From Bacteroides caecimuris (lineage in GTDB: Bacteria; Bacteroidota; Bacteroidia; Bacteroidales; Bacteroidaceae), in assembly GCF_001688725.2 (NCBI RefSeq), contig NZ_CP015401.2, forward strand, positions 4,286,001 to 4,350,000: a stretch of 64,000 nt of DNA. The letters run 5' to 3'. Below the pieces are notes generated by a model, which made no database searches, was not told where the DNA came from, and worked only from the letters and a program-made list of their open reading frames with translations. A program made the translations under genes and the position numbers. This document shows, piece by piece, positions 1 through 8,438 of this stretch (position 1 is the stretch's first letter; every line of letters begins with the position of its first letter).

Positions 1-72
1 ATCCTGAATGCACAAGACCGTGAAGAAGTACAAGCATTATGGGATGAATACAACAATGCCATTAACCAATAA
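1..72 (+). CDS. C-terminal end of an unidentified protein (cut by window edge)
   Basis: The first 23 codons are open in frame 1 and end at a TAA 12 bases before the next start codon. The visible tail is acidic and ends in YNNAINQ. The tight spacing suggests it is the preceding gene of the same transcript as the lipoprotein at 85. Its position in front of a surface lipoprotein would suit a component of a Sus-like operon, but this is inference and too little is present to name a family. Confidence 0.6.
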   Translation: MLNAQDREEVQALWDEYNNAINQ

Positions 73-84
73 AAAAGGATTAAA

Positions 85-1371
85 ATGAAAACAAAAATCA
101 GAATAACAGGCTCCTTCCTGCTAATGATTATACTAATCATAGTGTCGGCAGCTTGCAGTGATGACGACTCATCGGGTGCAAAGTTATCTTTTAGTCGCTC
201 CATATACATATTACCTTCTAACGGTAGCCTGGAAGTGGAATTGAGAGCTTCTGTAGCACCTGAAACAGACTTAAGCATTCCTGTCATCATTGAAGGTACT
301 GCCATATTGGATGAAGACTATGAAATTTCTGCTAACGGGTTCATGATAAAAGCCGGAGAAACAAGTGCCACTTTAACCATTACTCCCAAAAACAACCTGA
401 CTGCCAACCGTGAAATCCGCCTTTCCATCAACCCGGTTTCCGGATATACGCTCGGTGACAAGAAAATAGCGATTATCCCCGTTGAAGTGAAAGAGCACAT
501 TATGTATACTTTCAAGCCTGTTATCTATCGTCTGTTAAGTGAAATAGACATTAGAATCGAAGTGGAAGGAGAAAATAGCGGCAGCAGTTTCAGGGCAACA
601 ACAGACATCGTGTTGCCGATAGAAATAGACCCGTCCAGTACAGCTATATTGAACGAAGATTTTGAACTTGAAAACGGAATAACTTCCGTCACCATTCCAA
701 AAGGATCTTACTACACACGTTTTAAGATAAAAATAAAAGAAGGAGCAGAAGATTATACAGGAAAAAACGCTATCCTTAAACTAGGTACACCAGTTGACAA
801 CTCCGAACTCTACTATCCGGGCTCATTTGTATCCTATAATATAAAACTGGATCAGTTAAAGTTTACTGACATGCTGGGCAAATGGAAACCTGTGGAGATT
901 AAAGATAAAGACAACTATGTATATGTTGGCATGCCTGACGAAGACTGGATAAATAGTCTGCCGGAAAACAATGGAGCTAATGACTACCTGGAATTTGTAC
1001 ATCAAGAAGATGGCACAGATAAAATAATCCCATATCTAACGGGAGATTTAAAGGACTTCTTTTGCAACCCTCAAGGCCACACTGTTGTTTTCGACCATAT
1101 AGAGAAAGGTATCTATAACTGGATAGCTGATGAGGAATATGACGCTCCTTATTTCACCACCTCTCAAGTGAATCGTTGTTTCTCAAAGAGAAAAACAGAG
1201 CTCGGAAATGCATTTATAGGATTGGATAAGATAGATGATAATAATATTATCATTTACTTTCACGATTTTATACCAACTGATTTCTTCAGCTCAACGTTTG
1301 AAGAGTACGGTCATTATTTCGATGCGAGTTTCTTTGGTATAACCTACGCATTCACAAGGGTAGTAGAATAA
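85..1371 (+). CDS. Surface lipoprotein with Calx-beta-like repeats
   Basis: 428 aa. A hydrophobic leader ends in a lipobox-like SAACSDDD, so the protein is probably a lipid-anchored outer-membrane protein. Residues about 40-240 hold two Ig-like segments with the Calx-beta signature (AILDEDYEI and AILNEDFEL, each followed by a strand-rich VTIPKG-type stretch). The C-terminal third starts LGKWKPVE, which resembles the opening of lipocalin-like domains of Bacteroides surface lipoproteins. It follows the preceding gene by 12 bases and is closed by a strong terminator. By analogy with Sus loci it may be an accessory binding protein (SGBP-like). The exact family is not recognised, and the substrate cannot be read from the sequence. 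Confidence 0.75.
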   Translation: MKTKIRITGSFLLMIILIIVSAACSDDDSSGAKLSFSRSIYILPSNGSLEVELRASVAPETDLSIPVIIEGTAILDEDYEISANGFMIKAGETSATLTITPKNNLTANREIRLSINPVSGYTLGDKKIAIIPVEVKEHIMYTFKPVIYRLLSEIDIRIEVEGENSGSSFRATTDIVLPIEIDPSSTAILNEDFELENGITSVTIPKGSYYTRFKIKIKEGAEDYTGKNAILKLGTPVDNSELYYPGSFVSYNIKLDQLKFTDMLGKWKPVEIKDKDNYVYVGMPDEDWINSLPENNGANDYLEFVHQEDGTDKIIPYLTGDLKDFFCNPQGHTVVFDHIEKGIYNWIADEEYDAPYFTTSQVNRCFSKRKTELGNAFIGLDKIDDNNIIIYFHDFIPTDFFSSTFEEYGHYFDASFFGITYAFTRVVE

Positions 1372-1402
1372 ACAAAACAGAAGAAAAACCTCATTAAAAG
1401 TA

Positions 1403-1440
1403 TAAGCCAATTAATTCATCTTATCACGAATTAATTGGCT
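1403..1440. terminator. Bidirectional intrinsic terminator
   Basis: A perfect 14-bp stem (1403-1416 with 1427-1440) and a 10-base loop is followed by a T run on the plus strand. It lies between two convergent transcription units, ending the lipoprotein gene and probably serving the metalloprotease operon from the other side. Confidence 0.85.
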
Positions 1441-1471
1441 TTTTTATATCTAATCATTTTATAGATTATAT

Positions 1472-3970
1472 CTATTTCCGCAGTGCCTTCTCAATCGTAA
1501 ACAACCGGTAATCATACTCCTCTTGCATTTCCCGGTTAGGTGCTACTGATTTCGCTCTCGTAAACTCACTTTTCAAATCCAACAGACAGCCATACCAGAA
1601 TGGAGCCCGTTCAGGAGCAGAAGAATAAGGAATGCTCTCAATAGCCGTCATACCCCGGTAAGGACAAACAGTCTGAATAGTCAGTTTAGAAGAAGCATTA
1701 GCTGTCTCATCTTTCCCTTTCGGCACATTTACATTCGACCAAGAAATGACAAAACTCAGCAATTGTCCCTGTAAGAAACGTTTCCAGTCGTCAGGCTCCT
1801 TTCCTACCCTTGCTTCCTTAAAAAGATGATTCTTTAAATCTTCGACAGCCTGCTGTTGCGTATAAGGGTCATCTGATTTACTTTCGCTAAGCCAAAGGTT
1901 ATTGAGCTGTATTAATAGCAAATTGGCAAAAAACTTCTGTGAATAGTCAGCAGCGCTACCTGTCAGCGCACAATGATTCAACAGTTCCCGATTGTCCAAC
2001 CAGTTCATTTGACTGATAGCTTCCATCATCCACTGGTACGAACGACGTTGCAACTCTTTGGATACCGGTTGATAAGAAGGGTAACTATCCCCTTGATAAC
2101 TGTCATTCAAATAGATTCCACCAACTTGCTGCAATACATGCTTCACATATTCATCCGCCTGATTGATAATTTCTCCATATAGTGAGGCTCGTTTTTCATA
2201 GTTGAAATCTTCCTTGTCCAACCATCGGTTTGCATTCGCCACTACTTTACCCAAATTCTCAAAAGCAATGGTTGCCGCACGAATAGCATCATTTCCCAAA
2301 TCCATCTCCATTCCGCGAGGATCATAATAAGCTTTCCTGCTCTGCGGACGTTTAAAAAGCAATAATGGGTTCTGATTCCGTTCAGAAACCAGCTTCCGCA
2401 AATCCGGCAATTCTTCCTGCGGTGTTTTCTTATTCATGGACTGATAAAGATAACGAATCGCCCAATGGTCATATTCTCCCAGCACTTGTTGCGTCAAAGG
2501 TATATCAGCACTATAATTATCAACCGAAAGTAAATAGTTCATCGGCAACTTATCCATGACTGACGCAGATAGCCCATGTTTTTTTACAAACTCTTTCGAC
2601 TGAAGCGAATCTACCGGATAAGCAATAGATCCTGCCATATTATCCGTCAATCCCAGACAATGCCCCCAATGCCTCAACAATAACGAAGTCAATGCTTCTT
2701 CCACCAAATCTTCATCCGGCATCAACGTGCGGGCTTTCTCGTTAAAGGAAGCTGTCTGTAAGAAATAATTCAGCTGAATTTTCGAAGCTAAATTATGAGG
2801 GATATAAATATTGGCACTTATTATTTCTCCTGTCAACGGATCACTCCAATAATTATCCGTAATCTGACCGGAAGGTGAAACGACATACCGGATACAAGAC
2901 TTAGTAATACTGTTGGCATCAAATCCTATATCTTTAGGGTAAGGTTTCACATCTAACGCATTAGAAAAACCTATTTTCTGAAAGCTTTTGTTCCATATCT
3001 CAGCGCTACGATACACACACTTCTGCCATTTTTCAGGCAACAGCGTATCCACATAGAAAACAACAGGTTTATCAGCAGCCAGGTTCCAGCGATTCACCCA
3101 ATACTGTATGTTGCTACCTTGCTCCTTATCCGAAAAATTCACCTTGCCGCTCCATAAAGTTCCGATACGAGGATCAGCCAAACGAGGGCAATAATCCCCA
3201 TCTTCCGGTAATAACATAAAAGTACGCTTCACAACTGCGCTGAAAGGAATATTCTCTGCTATCGGAAAAATACCGAATAATGACATCGCTAATTCATAGC
3301 TCATATAGCATGAAATAGATACATTATCTGGATAAGAAGCTATTCCAGATATCATTGATTGTTTCTGTTTGAAAGAGGCTTTACGCTTCACCCAGCCTCC
3401 CATTGTATTGTATGCTTTCGGATCAATCGGATTCATATATTTATCATCCTGGAAAACATAAGATGTAACGTCAATCACCAAAGCACTGTCCGGAGAATAA
3501 GCCTTTATAGAAAACTGATTTAAAATGACATCACTGAAACTTTTTTTCAGCGCATCTCCGATACGGGAATTTTGTTCTGTCACCGGACGGTCCGCTATCT
3601 GATATAACCTAACTAAAGAATCGGACCGGCAGAATTTCACTTGCAAAGGTGCAGCAGGGCAAAAGCCAACAGATGATTCCTGCGGGTTACTTAGTTTATC
3701 GACTACACCTCCCATCAGCAAACGTTTACCCAACACATCTCTGGGTATTTCCATATATACTTTATTGTCTACCCAATAAAGATTCATCAGTCCTTTAGTT
3801 TCGACGCTATTCGGTTTATCCTTCAACAGTTTTTCGTATGCGCTTTTGGGTTTAACCTGCTCTATTTTCCCTTTTTTCTTTTTTTTGGCAACAGCCTCCA
3901 AAGGAGAAAAGACAAACACACCAAATACTGATAAAAAGAGCAAAAAGATATATTTATTCTTCATAATCAT
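1472..3970 (-). CDS. Metalloprotease-like protein with destroyed zinc site (DUF5117/DUF4953/DUF5118 family)
   Basis: 832 aa with a signal peptide and a short KKKKKGK stretch after it. It aligns along its length with the product of 3967-6558: both share a YEKLL/YDKL start region, an FYVDTLLPEKW-type segment, an LTGEI..ANIY.PHN segment and an ASVMD-type segment. At the place of the HExxHxxGxxH motif it reads RHWGHCLGLTD (residues 433-443), so the first His, the Glu and the third His ligand are gone while the glycines remain. This is what is expected of a pseudoenzyme rather than of random decay, since the 2.5-kb frame is intact. Its ATG overlaps the stop of the upstream gene in an ATGA junction, which indicates translational coupling and equal production. 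Possible roles are partner subunit, substrate binder or chaperone of the active paralogue (inference). Confidence 0.85.
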   Translation of the reverse strand: MIMKNKYIFLLFLSVFGVFVFSPLEAVAKKKKKGKIEQVKPKSAYEKLLKDKPNSVETKGLMNLYWVDNKVYMEIPRDVLGKRLLMGGVVDKLSNPQESSVGFCPAAPLQVKFCRSDSLVRLYQIADRPVTEQNSRIGDALKKSFSDVILNQFSIKAYSPDSALVIDVTSYVFQDDKYMNPIDPKAYNTMGGWVKRKASFKQKQSMISGIASYPDNVSISCYMSYELAMSLFGIFPIAENIPFSAVVKRTFMLLPEDGDYCPRLADPRIGTLWSGKVNFSDKEQGSNIQYWVNRWNLAADKPVVFYVDTLLPEKWQKCVYRSAEIWNKSFQKIGFSNALDVKPYPKDIGFDANSITKSCIRYVVSPSGQITDNYWSDPLTGEIISANIYIPHNLASKIQLNYFLQTASFNEKARTLMPDEDLVEEALTSLLLRHWGHCLGLTDNMAGSIAYPVDSLQSKEFVKKHGLSASVMDKLPMNYLLSVDNYSADIPLTQQVLGEYDHWAIRYLYQSMNKKTPQEELPDLRKLVSERNQNPLLLFKRPQSRKAYYDPRGMEMDLGNDAIRAATIAFENLGKVVANANRWLDKEDFNYEKRASLYGEIINQADEYVKHVLQQVGGIYLNDSYQGDSYPSYQPVSKELQRRSYQWMMEAISQMNWLDNRELLNHCALTGSAADYSQKFFANLLLIQLNNLWLSESKSDDPYTQQQAVEDLKNHLFKEARVGKEPDDWKRFLQGQLLSFVISWSNVNVPKGKDETANASSKLTIQTVCPYRGMTAIESIPYSSAPERAPFWYGCLLDLKSEFTRAKSVAPNREMQEEYDYRLFTIEKALRK

Positions 3971-6558
3971 CTGTTTAATGCATTATTCATTTGATGAAGC
4001 AATAACTGATAATGAAGCCGCGTATCTTTATCAGCATGTTGCTTCCGGCTGTTTAATAAATTACGTATGCGCAGGAAATAACCATAACACATACTATCCT
4101 GGTTTTGGGGAATAAAATACTCTGCCATTGGTTCGTCAAATCCAGCCACTGGATTAAACATACGCCCCAGATCGGACGCACAACAACATCCTTTATGCCC
4201 TACACCTGTTTTATGATGAAAAGCAGCTAACTGCCCCCATGCATCTTCTTCACTTTTCAATGATTTAGTATCTTTACTCAATCGGATTCCGGCAGTCGAA
4301 GCCAGGTGTTTGATAAACAAATTCTGCAGTTTCATTTGAGTAGCACTTAATTTACGTCCTTGTATAGTAGGATTCCATATATATGTATAAATATCATTCA
4401 TACATTCATCAACATCATATCCTTCTCCTTTACCGGCTTTTAATGCCGAAAATTCTACCCGGGCAGGAGCTTTCATCAATAATTTCATCATTACATCCCG
4501 CAAAGCATCCGATGGTTTCCCTACCATAGGCAGTACCTTCAGGACATTTTCATCATCCAGCCAATCCAAGGTCGCCAATTGCTCCAAAAAGTAATTCATT
4601 GCCTCTTTCTGCTTCTCTTTAGGTTCAACCTGCAAGGCTTCCACCTTATCACCAACCAATTTTTCATGCAAATAGATTCCTCCTATATTATGATATACAT
4701 GCAACATATAAGTCAGATATTGCATGATTATACCATCGTAAATATCCGACCGATGTGTATAATCCACATCTTCTTCTCCTAGCCATTGATTCAGATTAGC
4801 CAGAATGTATTTCAGATTTTTCACTCCATATCGGGTTGCTTTCACAGCATCATCACCCAAATCTTCCGTTTGAGAACGAGGGTCGAGTATATCCGACTGC
4901 TGCTTGCCATACCGATATACAGGATTATCTGATAAATCCGTAATCCATTTCGAAGTGATGGCATATTCCTCTTCCGGAGTTTTAGCTTCCGGCACAGGTG
5001 TATAATTCCAGCGAATCAGATAATCGTCATACAAACCAAAATATGGCGGCATCATACGTACTCCCCGTTCCATATCACCAGGTTGTGCCACATAATTAAA
5101 ACGCGCGTAATCCATAATGGAAGTGGTAGTACCATGCTTCTGCGTAAATGAAGGAGAACGGAGCGAATCTACGGGAATTACGGAAGAAGCACTCATATTA
5201 TGCATAAATCCCAAACAATGACCCACTTCGTGAGAAACGACATAACGTAAAGCATCGTCCATCACCTCTCTCGGAATTACTTTATGACGTACACGCTTAT
5301 CGGCTTGAGCAGTTTGAACAAACAGCCAATTATTCAACAATTTTATGACGTTATGGTACAGATATACCGAAGCATTCAATATTTCCCCACTACGAGGGTC
5401 AACCCACGATGGTCCCATTGCATTCTCAATCCCTATCGGAGCATAACGAATACATGAATATTTCAAATTATCCGGATCAAATTCCGGATCGTCTTTCGGA
5501 AATTCTTTAGCCTGGATAGCTTGTGTAAAACCGATTTTTTCAAATGGCTCATTCCATTGATTGACAGCTTCAAATATAGATGCTTTCCAACTTTCAGGAA
5601 AACAACTGTCTACGTAGAATACAATCGGTTTAATAGGAGTCACTTTCTTTCCTTCAATATAACCTCTCAAATCTGAAGGTTCCAAACGCCAACGATTGGC
5701 ATAATAGATAGAACGGGTTGTCTGTTTAGCAGCTGAATATTCATTTTTCATTGTAGGAAAAATGCCAATTCTGCTATCCATCAATCGGGGACGATAAGGA
5801 ATCGTATCCAATAATATAATCGAACGGGTTACCTTTGCGGTCAGAGGCTCGTCTTTTATGTCTTTCCCTTTGCCCCCAGTCAACGAATAAATATAATTCA
5901 AGCAACTACGGACTGATATGTTATCTTCAAAAGCCTTAAAACTATCAATAAATGATTTGTTACTTTGAAATGAGGTCAAACGTTTACGTCCCCCTGATGT
6001 ATTCACGCTATATTTATCGAACGGGGACATTAATTTATTGTCACTTACAAAGAAATCGGTAACATCAAAAACAACTGCCGTACTGTCGTTATTATAAGCC
6101 GAAATATCAAATACTTGCAGAATGGCATTCATATTACTCATCTCAATAGCTGCCTTCAATCGGTGACCATTGTCATCACCCACATTATTGGTCTGCACTG
6201 CCGACAAGCAGACTTTATTATTCAATTTCTCAAAACGAAAATGAAGAGGTTCGGTAGGTTTCGAACCAATAATAGCATTCTTATTATCACTAATTTCTGT
6301 TACTGTAGAACCTAGTAACATATCACGCTGCAACATTGATAAAGGAAGTTCAAAATAAACTTTCTCCTTTACTTTATGTACAGTGATAAAACCTTCTGCT
6401 TTTGAATGATTAGATGAGAACAGTTTATCATAAGCAGTTTTTTCTTTCTCAACAGACTCCTTCTTTTTTGACTTTTTGCGTTTAAAAGAAATAGCATTTG
6501 CTGATACACTCCCTCCTAGTATAGAAAACACCAAAAGAGCCACCCAAATTCTTTTCAT
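3967..6558 (-). CDS. Secreted zinc-dependent metalloprotease, DUF5117/DUF4953/DUF5118 family
   Basis: 863 aa with an N-terminal signal peptide (cleavage near VSANA) and a lysine-rich linker. Residues 443-454 read HEVGHCLGFMHN, the complete HExxHxxGxxH zinc signature with His443, Glu444 and His447. A downstream SIMDYARFNYVAQPGD segment fits the Met-turn region seen in this group. It is the first gene of a two-gene operon with its zinc-site-dead paralogue. The family is common in Bacteroidetes beside SusC/SusD genes. Its natural substrate is not established as far as I know, and a role in processing imported or surface-bound protein is inference. The start is the ATG after an AT-rich leader. 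Confidence 0.88.
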   Translation of the reverse strand: MKRIWVALLVFSILGGSVSANAISFKRKKSKKKESVEKEKTAYDKLFSSNHSKAEGFITVHKVKEKVYFELPLSMLQRDMLLGSTVTEISDNKNAIIGSKPTEPLHFRFEKLNNKVCLSAVQTNNVGDDNGHRLKAAIEMSNMNAILQVFDISAYNNDSTAVVFDVTDFFVSDNKLMSPFDKYSVNTSGGRKRLTSFQSNKSFIDSFKAFEDNISVRSCLNYIYSLTGGKGKDIKDEPLTAKVTRSIILLDTIPYRPRLMDSRIGIFPTMKNEYSAAKQTTRSIYYANRWRLEPSDLRGYIEGKKVTPIKPIVFYVDSCFPESWKASIFEAVNQWNEPFEKIGFTQAIQAKEFPKDDPEFDPDNLKYSCIRYAPIGIENAMGPSWVDPRSGEILNASVYLYHNVIKLLNNWLFVQTAQADKRVRHKVIPREVMDDALRYVVSHEVGHCLGFMHNMSASSVIPVDSLRSPSFTQKHGTTTSIMDYARFNYVAQPGDMERGVRMMPPYFGLYDDYLIRWNYTPVPEAKTPEEEYAITSKWITDLSDNPVYRYGKQQSDILDPRSQTEDLGDDAVKATRYGVKNLKYILANLNQWLGEEDVDYTHRSDIYDGIIMQYLTYMLHVYHNIGGIYLHEKLVGDKVEALQVEPKEKQKEAMNYFLEQLATLDWLDDENVLKVLPMVGKPSDALRDVMMKLLMKAPARVEFSALKAGKGEGYDVDECMNDIYTYIWNPTIQGRKLSATQMKLQNLFIKHLASTAGIRLSKDTKSLKSEEDAWGQLAAFHHKTGVGHKGCCCASDLGRMFNPVAGFDEPMAEYFIPQNQDSMCYGYFLRIRNLLNSRKQHADKDTRLHYQLLLHQMNNALNR

Positions 6559-6596
6559 TTTGATAATAGTGTTAATTCATATTCTGTAATAGGATA

Positions 6597-6629
6597 CAAA
6601 TTTAAGAATTATAAAGAATTAACTCCAAT
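6597..6629 (-). promoter_or_regulatory. Possible promoter of the metalloprotease pair
   Basis: On the minus strand TAAATTTG (6604-6597) matches the Bacteroides TAnnTTTG element. It is preceded by ATTG at 6629-6626 with 21 bases between, a one-base variant of the TTTG element. It sits 39 bases upstream of the start codon. Confidence 0.4.
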
Positions 6630-6691
6630 AAAATCGACTTTTTCCTCCAGAAAAACTACACAATATTTTTTGTAATACATCGACCTATAAG

Positions 6692-7086
6692 TTACACTTC
6701 ACTTATAAACTGCTCAAAACTATATTTAAAATCCTCATTCAATATTAGCTTATACTCCTTGGTGAATTGATCAAATGCAGTATATGCCATTCCCATGCGC
6801 TTCAAATCCACTAAAGCACGGCACTTAACGCGAACAGACTCTTCATCTAACGAATCAAATCGCAGAATACAATTTGAGATTTGTATTCTCAAGTTATCAT
6901 TTCCTACAAATTGCTTGCTATCTCTTAACCGGCTCAGAAGATCAATCATTGAATCGGAATAATCTGCTTTAAAACTATCTACCCAATCAAATTGCATGTT
7001 AGGAAGCAATTGACCAAATGAAGCCAGACTCAATAATTTTTCCAGATCTTCCTTATAGACCACATCTAAAGGCGCCATCTTTTGCA
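6692..7086 (-). pseudogene. C-terminal remnant of a BTAD-type (SARP-like) regulator
   Basis: About 130 codons remain. The residues VRVKCRALVDLKRMGMA and the following FTKEYKLILNEDFKYSFEQF match, from memory, the TPR-like bacterial transcriptional activator domain at the C-terminus of large Bacteroides Kelch/BTAD regulators. All N-terminal parts (DNA-binding and sensory domains) are missing. The reading frame stops being recognisable at the point where the alkaline phosphatase fragment on the other strand begins, so the two fragments appear to be joined by a deletion. It is probably not functional, although a short Met-initiated frame survives. Confidence 0.6.
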
Positions 7087-7359
7087 TCGAATGTCATCTT
7101 AATGATAGGTGACGGCATGGGACTGGCACATATCTGTTCAGGAACATTAGTGATTATTTCAGCTAATCATGAAACCGGAGCATTAGCTTTACGTGATGGA
7201 AACATAAAAGAAGGCAAAATGAAAGCAATGTTTGTATCTAAAGGACATACACCAATCATGGTTCCACTGTTTGCATACGGTCCACAATCCAAACTTTTTG
7301 GCGGTGTTCAGGAAAACAGCGATGTAAGCAATAAGATTTTCCAATTACTCGCTAAATAA
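7087..7359 (+). pseudogene. Alkaline phosphatase remnant with large internal deletion
   Basis: The frame begins with SNVILMIGDGMGLAHI, the N-terminal metal-binding Asp motif of alkaline phosphatases. It then jumps directly to GTLVIISANHETGALAL and GHTPIMVPLFAYGP, which are the C-terminal metal-binding DHET-like and HT motifs. The central few hundred residues, including the phosphorylated Ser region, are absent, and there is no signal peptide. About 90 codons of a normally 450-500 aa enzyme remain, so activity is impossible. The upstream part of the open frame (7018-7086) is antisense to the neighbouring regulator fragment and is not part of the phosphatase. Confidence 0.8.
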
Positions 7360-7388
7360 GATAAAAAACAGATCTGTCATTCAAACTG

Positions 7389-7438
7389 AAATAAGAAAGA
7401 GTTTCTTCTTTGTATATAGAAGAAACTCTTTCTTATTT
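7389..7438. terminator. 21-bp stem terminator
   Basis: A perfect 21-bp inverted repeat (7389-7409 with 7418-7438) and an 8-base loop is rich in A on one flank and T on the other. It overlaps the last two codons of the DMT gene, so it can end transcription from that gene on the minus strand and of the phosphatase remnant on the plus strand. Confidence 0.85.
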
Positions 7439-8308
7439 CTTTTCTGCCTGATAGACTCCAAAAATAATGCAACCCGCTCCCAATAATGTAATCCATGTGA
7501 TTTGTTCGTGAAGAATGATTACGGATGCCACCATTGTTACCAACGGATTGAGATAGATATAATTGGAGGCTCTAACGGTTCCCAACTGTTTCAATACCAC
7601 ATTCCAGAGGACATAACAAACCAAGGATGCCAGGACGGCCAAAAATAAGAGATTGGATAATACAACCGGTTTTAAAAGTACATTGAAATCCGGTTGCAGC
7701 GGATGAAGAAGAAAGGCGGGAAGTATGGTCAATACTCCATAAAAGAATATTTTGCGGGTGATAAATACAGTGGGGTAACGCCCTGTCATTTTCTTTATCA
7801 CCAAACTATAAAATGCCCACGACAGGGCGGCAAGTAAAGTGAGCAAATCCCCTACCGGAGATAATTTGAGCACGAAACTACCGTTGAAGACCACCAGTCC
7901 CACCCCGATTAAAGCTAATATGGAACCATAAATCAAACCTTTAGTGGCTTTTTCACTCTTATAAAAGAGAAGGGAGAGAATGGTAGTAAGCAAGGGAGCT
8001 GTGCAAATGATGAAAGCGACATTGGATGCTTGCGTAATTCCCAAAGCTGTATTCTCTGTAAAGAAATAGAGCGAGCCACCGAAAAGACCTCCTGCCATCA
8101 ACCAAAGTTCGTCTTTCCAGTTACTCGTAAACAGACGTTTGGGGGAAATCACCCAAATGCCCAGATAAGCAATAAGAAAACGATAGAAGAATATCTCCTG
8201 AGGGGTCAGCCCGTGATTAATCAATACTTTGGTTGATATGAAAGTCAACCCCCAGATAGCAACTACAAGTATCGCAATCAGATGGTAAAATCCATGTTTC
8301 AGTTCCAT
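7433..8308 (-). CDS. DMT-superfamily (EamA) transporter
   Basis: 291 aa from the ATG at 8308. An open frame extends upstream to 8485, but that part has no membrane pattern and runs into the promoter and start of the divergent ATPase gene, so the shorter start is preferred. About ten hydrophobic segments are visible in two halves, each beginning with an EamA-type pattern (LVVAIWGLTFISTK in the first half, ALSWAFYSLVIKK in the second). Members export metabolites or amino acids across the inner membrane; the substrate cannot be predicted. TATCTTTG on the minus strand at 8344-8337 may be its -7 element. Confidence 0.88.
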   Translation of the reverse strand: MELKHGFYHLIAILVVAIWGLTFISTKVLINHGLTPQEIFFYRFLIAYLGIWVISPKRLFTSNWKDELWLMAGGLFGGSLYFFTENTALGITQASNVAFIICTAPLLTTILSLLFYKSEKATKGLIYGSILALIGVGLVVFNGSFVLKLSPVGDLLTLLAALSWAFYSLVIKKMTGRYPTVFITRKIFFYGVLTILPAFLLHPLQPDFNVLLKPVVLSNLLFLAVLASLVCYVLWNVVLKQLGTVRASNYIYLNPLVTMVASVIILHEQITWITLLGAGCIIFGVYQAEKK

Positions 8309-8366
8309 AATGATAGTGATGTTTTTTAATAGAATGCAAAGATAATGAGAAGTTATGGAATGTTTG

Positions 8367-8398
8367 TTTGGAGAAGTAACAAAAAGCCCGTACCTTTG
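8367..8398 (+). promoter_or_regulatory. Bacteroides-type promoter of the ATPase/nuclease gene
   Basis: TTTG (8367-8370) and TACCTTTG (8391-8398) lie 20 bases apart, matching the -33/-7 consensus of the Bacteroides primary sigma factor. The start codon follows 40 bases later. The paralogue at 45470 carries the same arrangement. Confidence 0.8.
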
Positions 8399-8438
8399 TT
8401 TATGTTCAAAGAAAGCTCCTAAAATTAAGGTATAAGTT

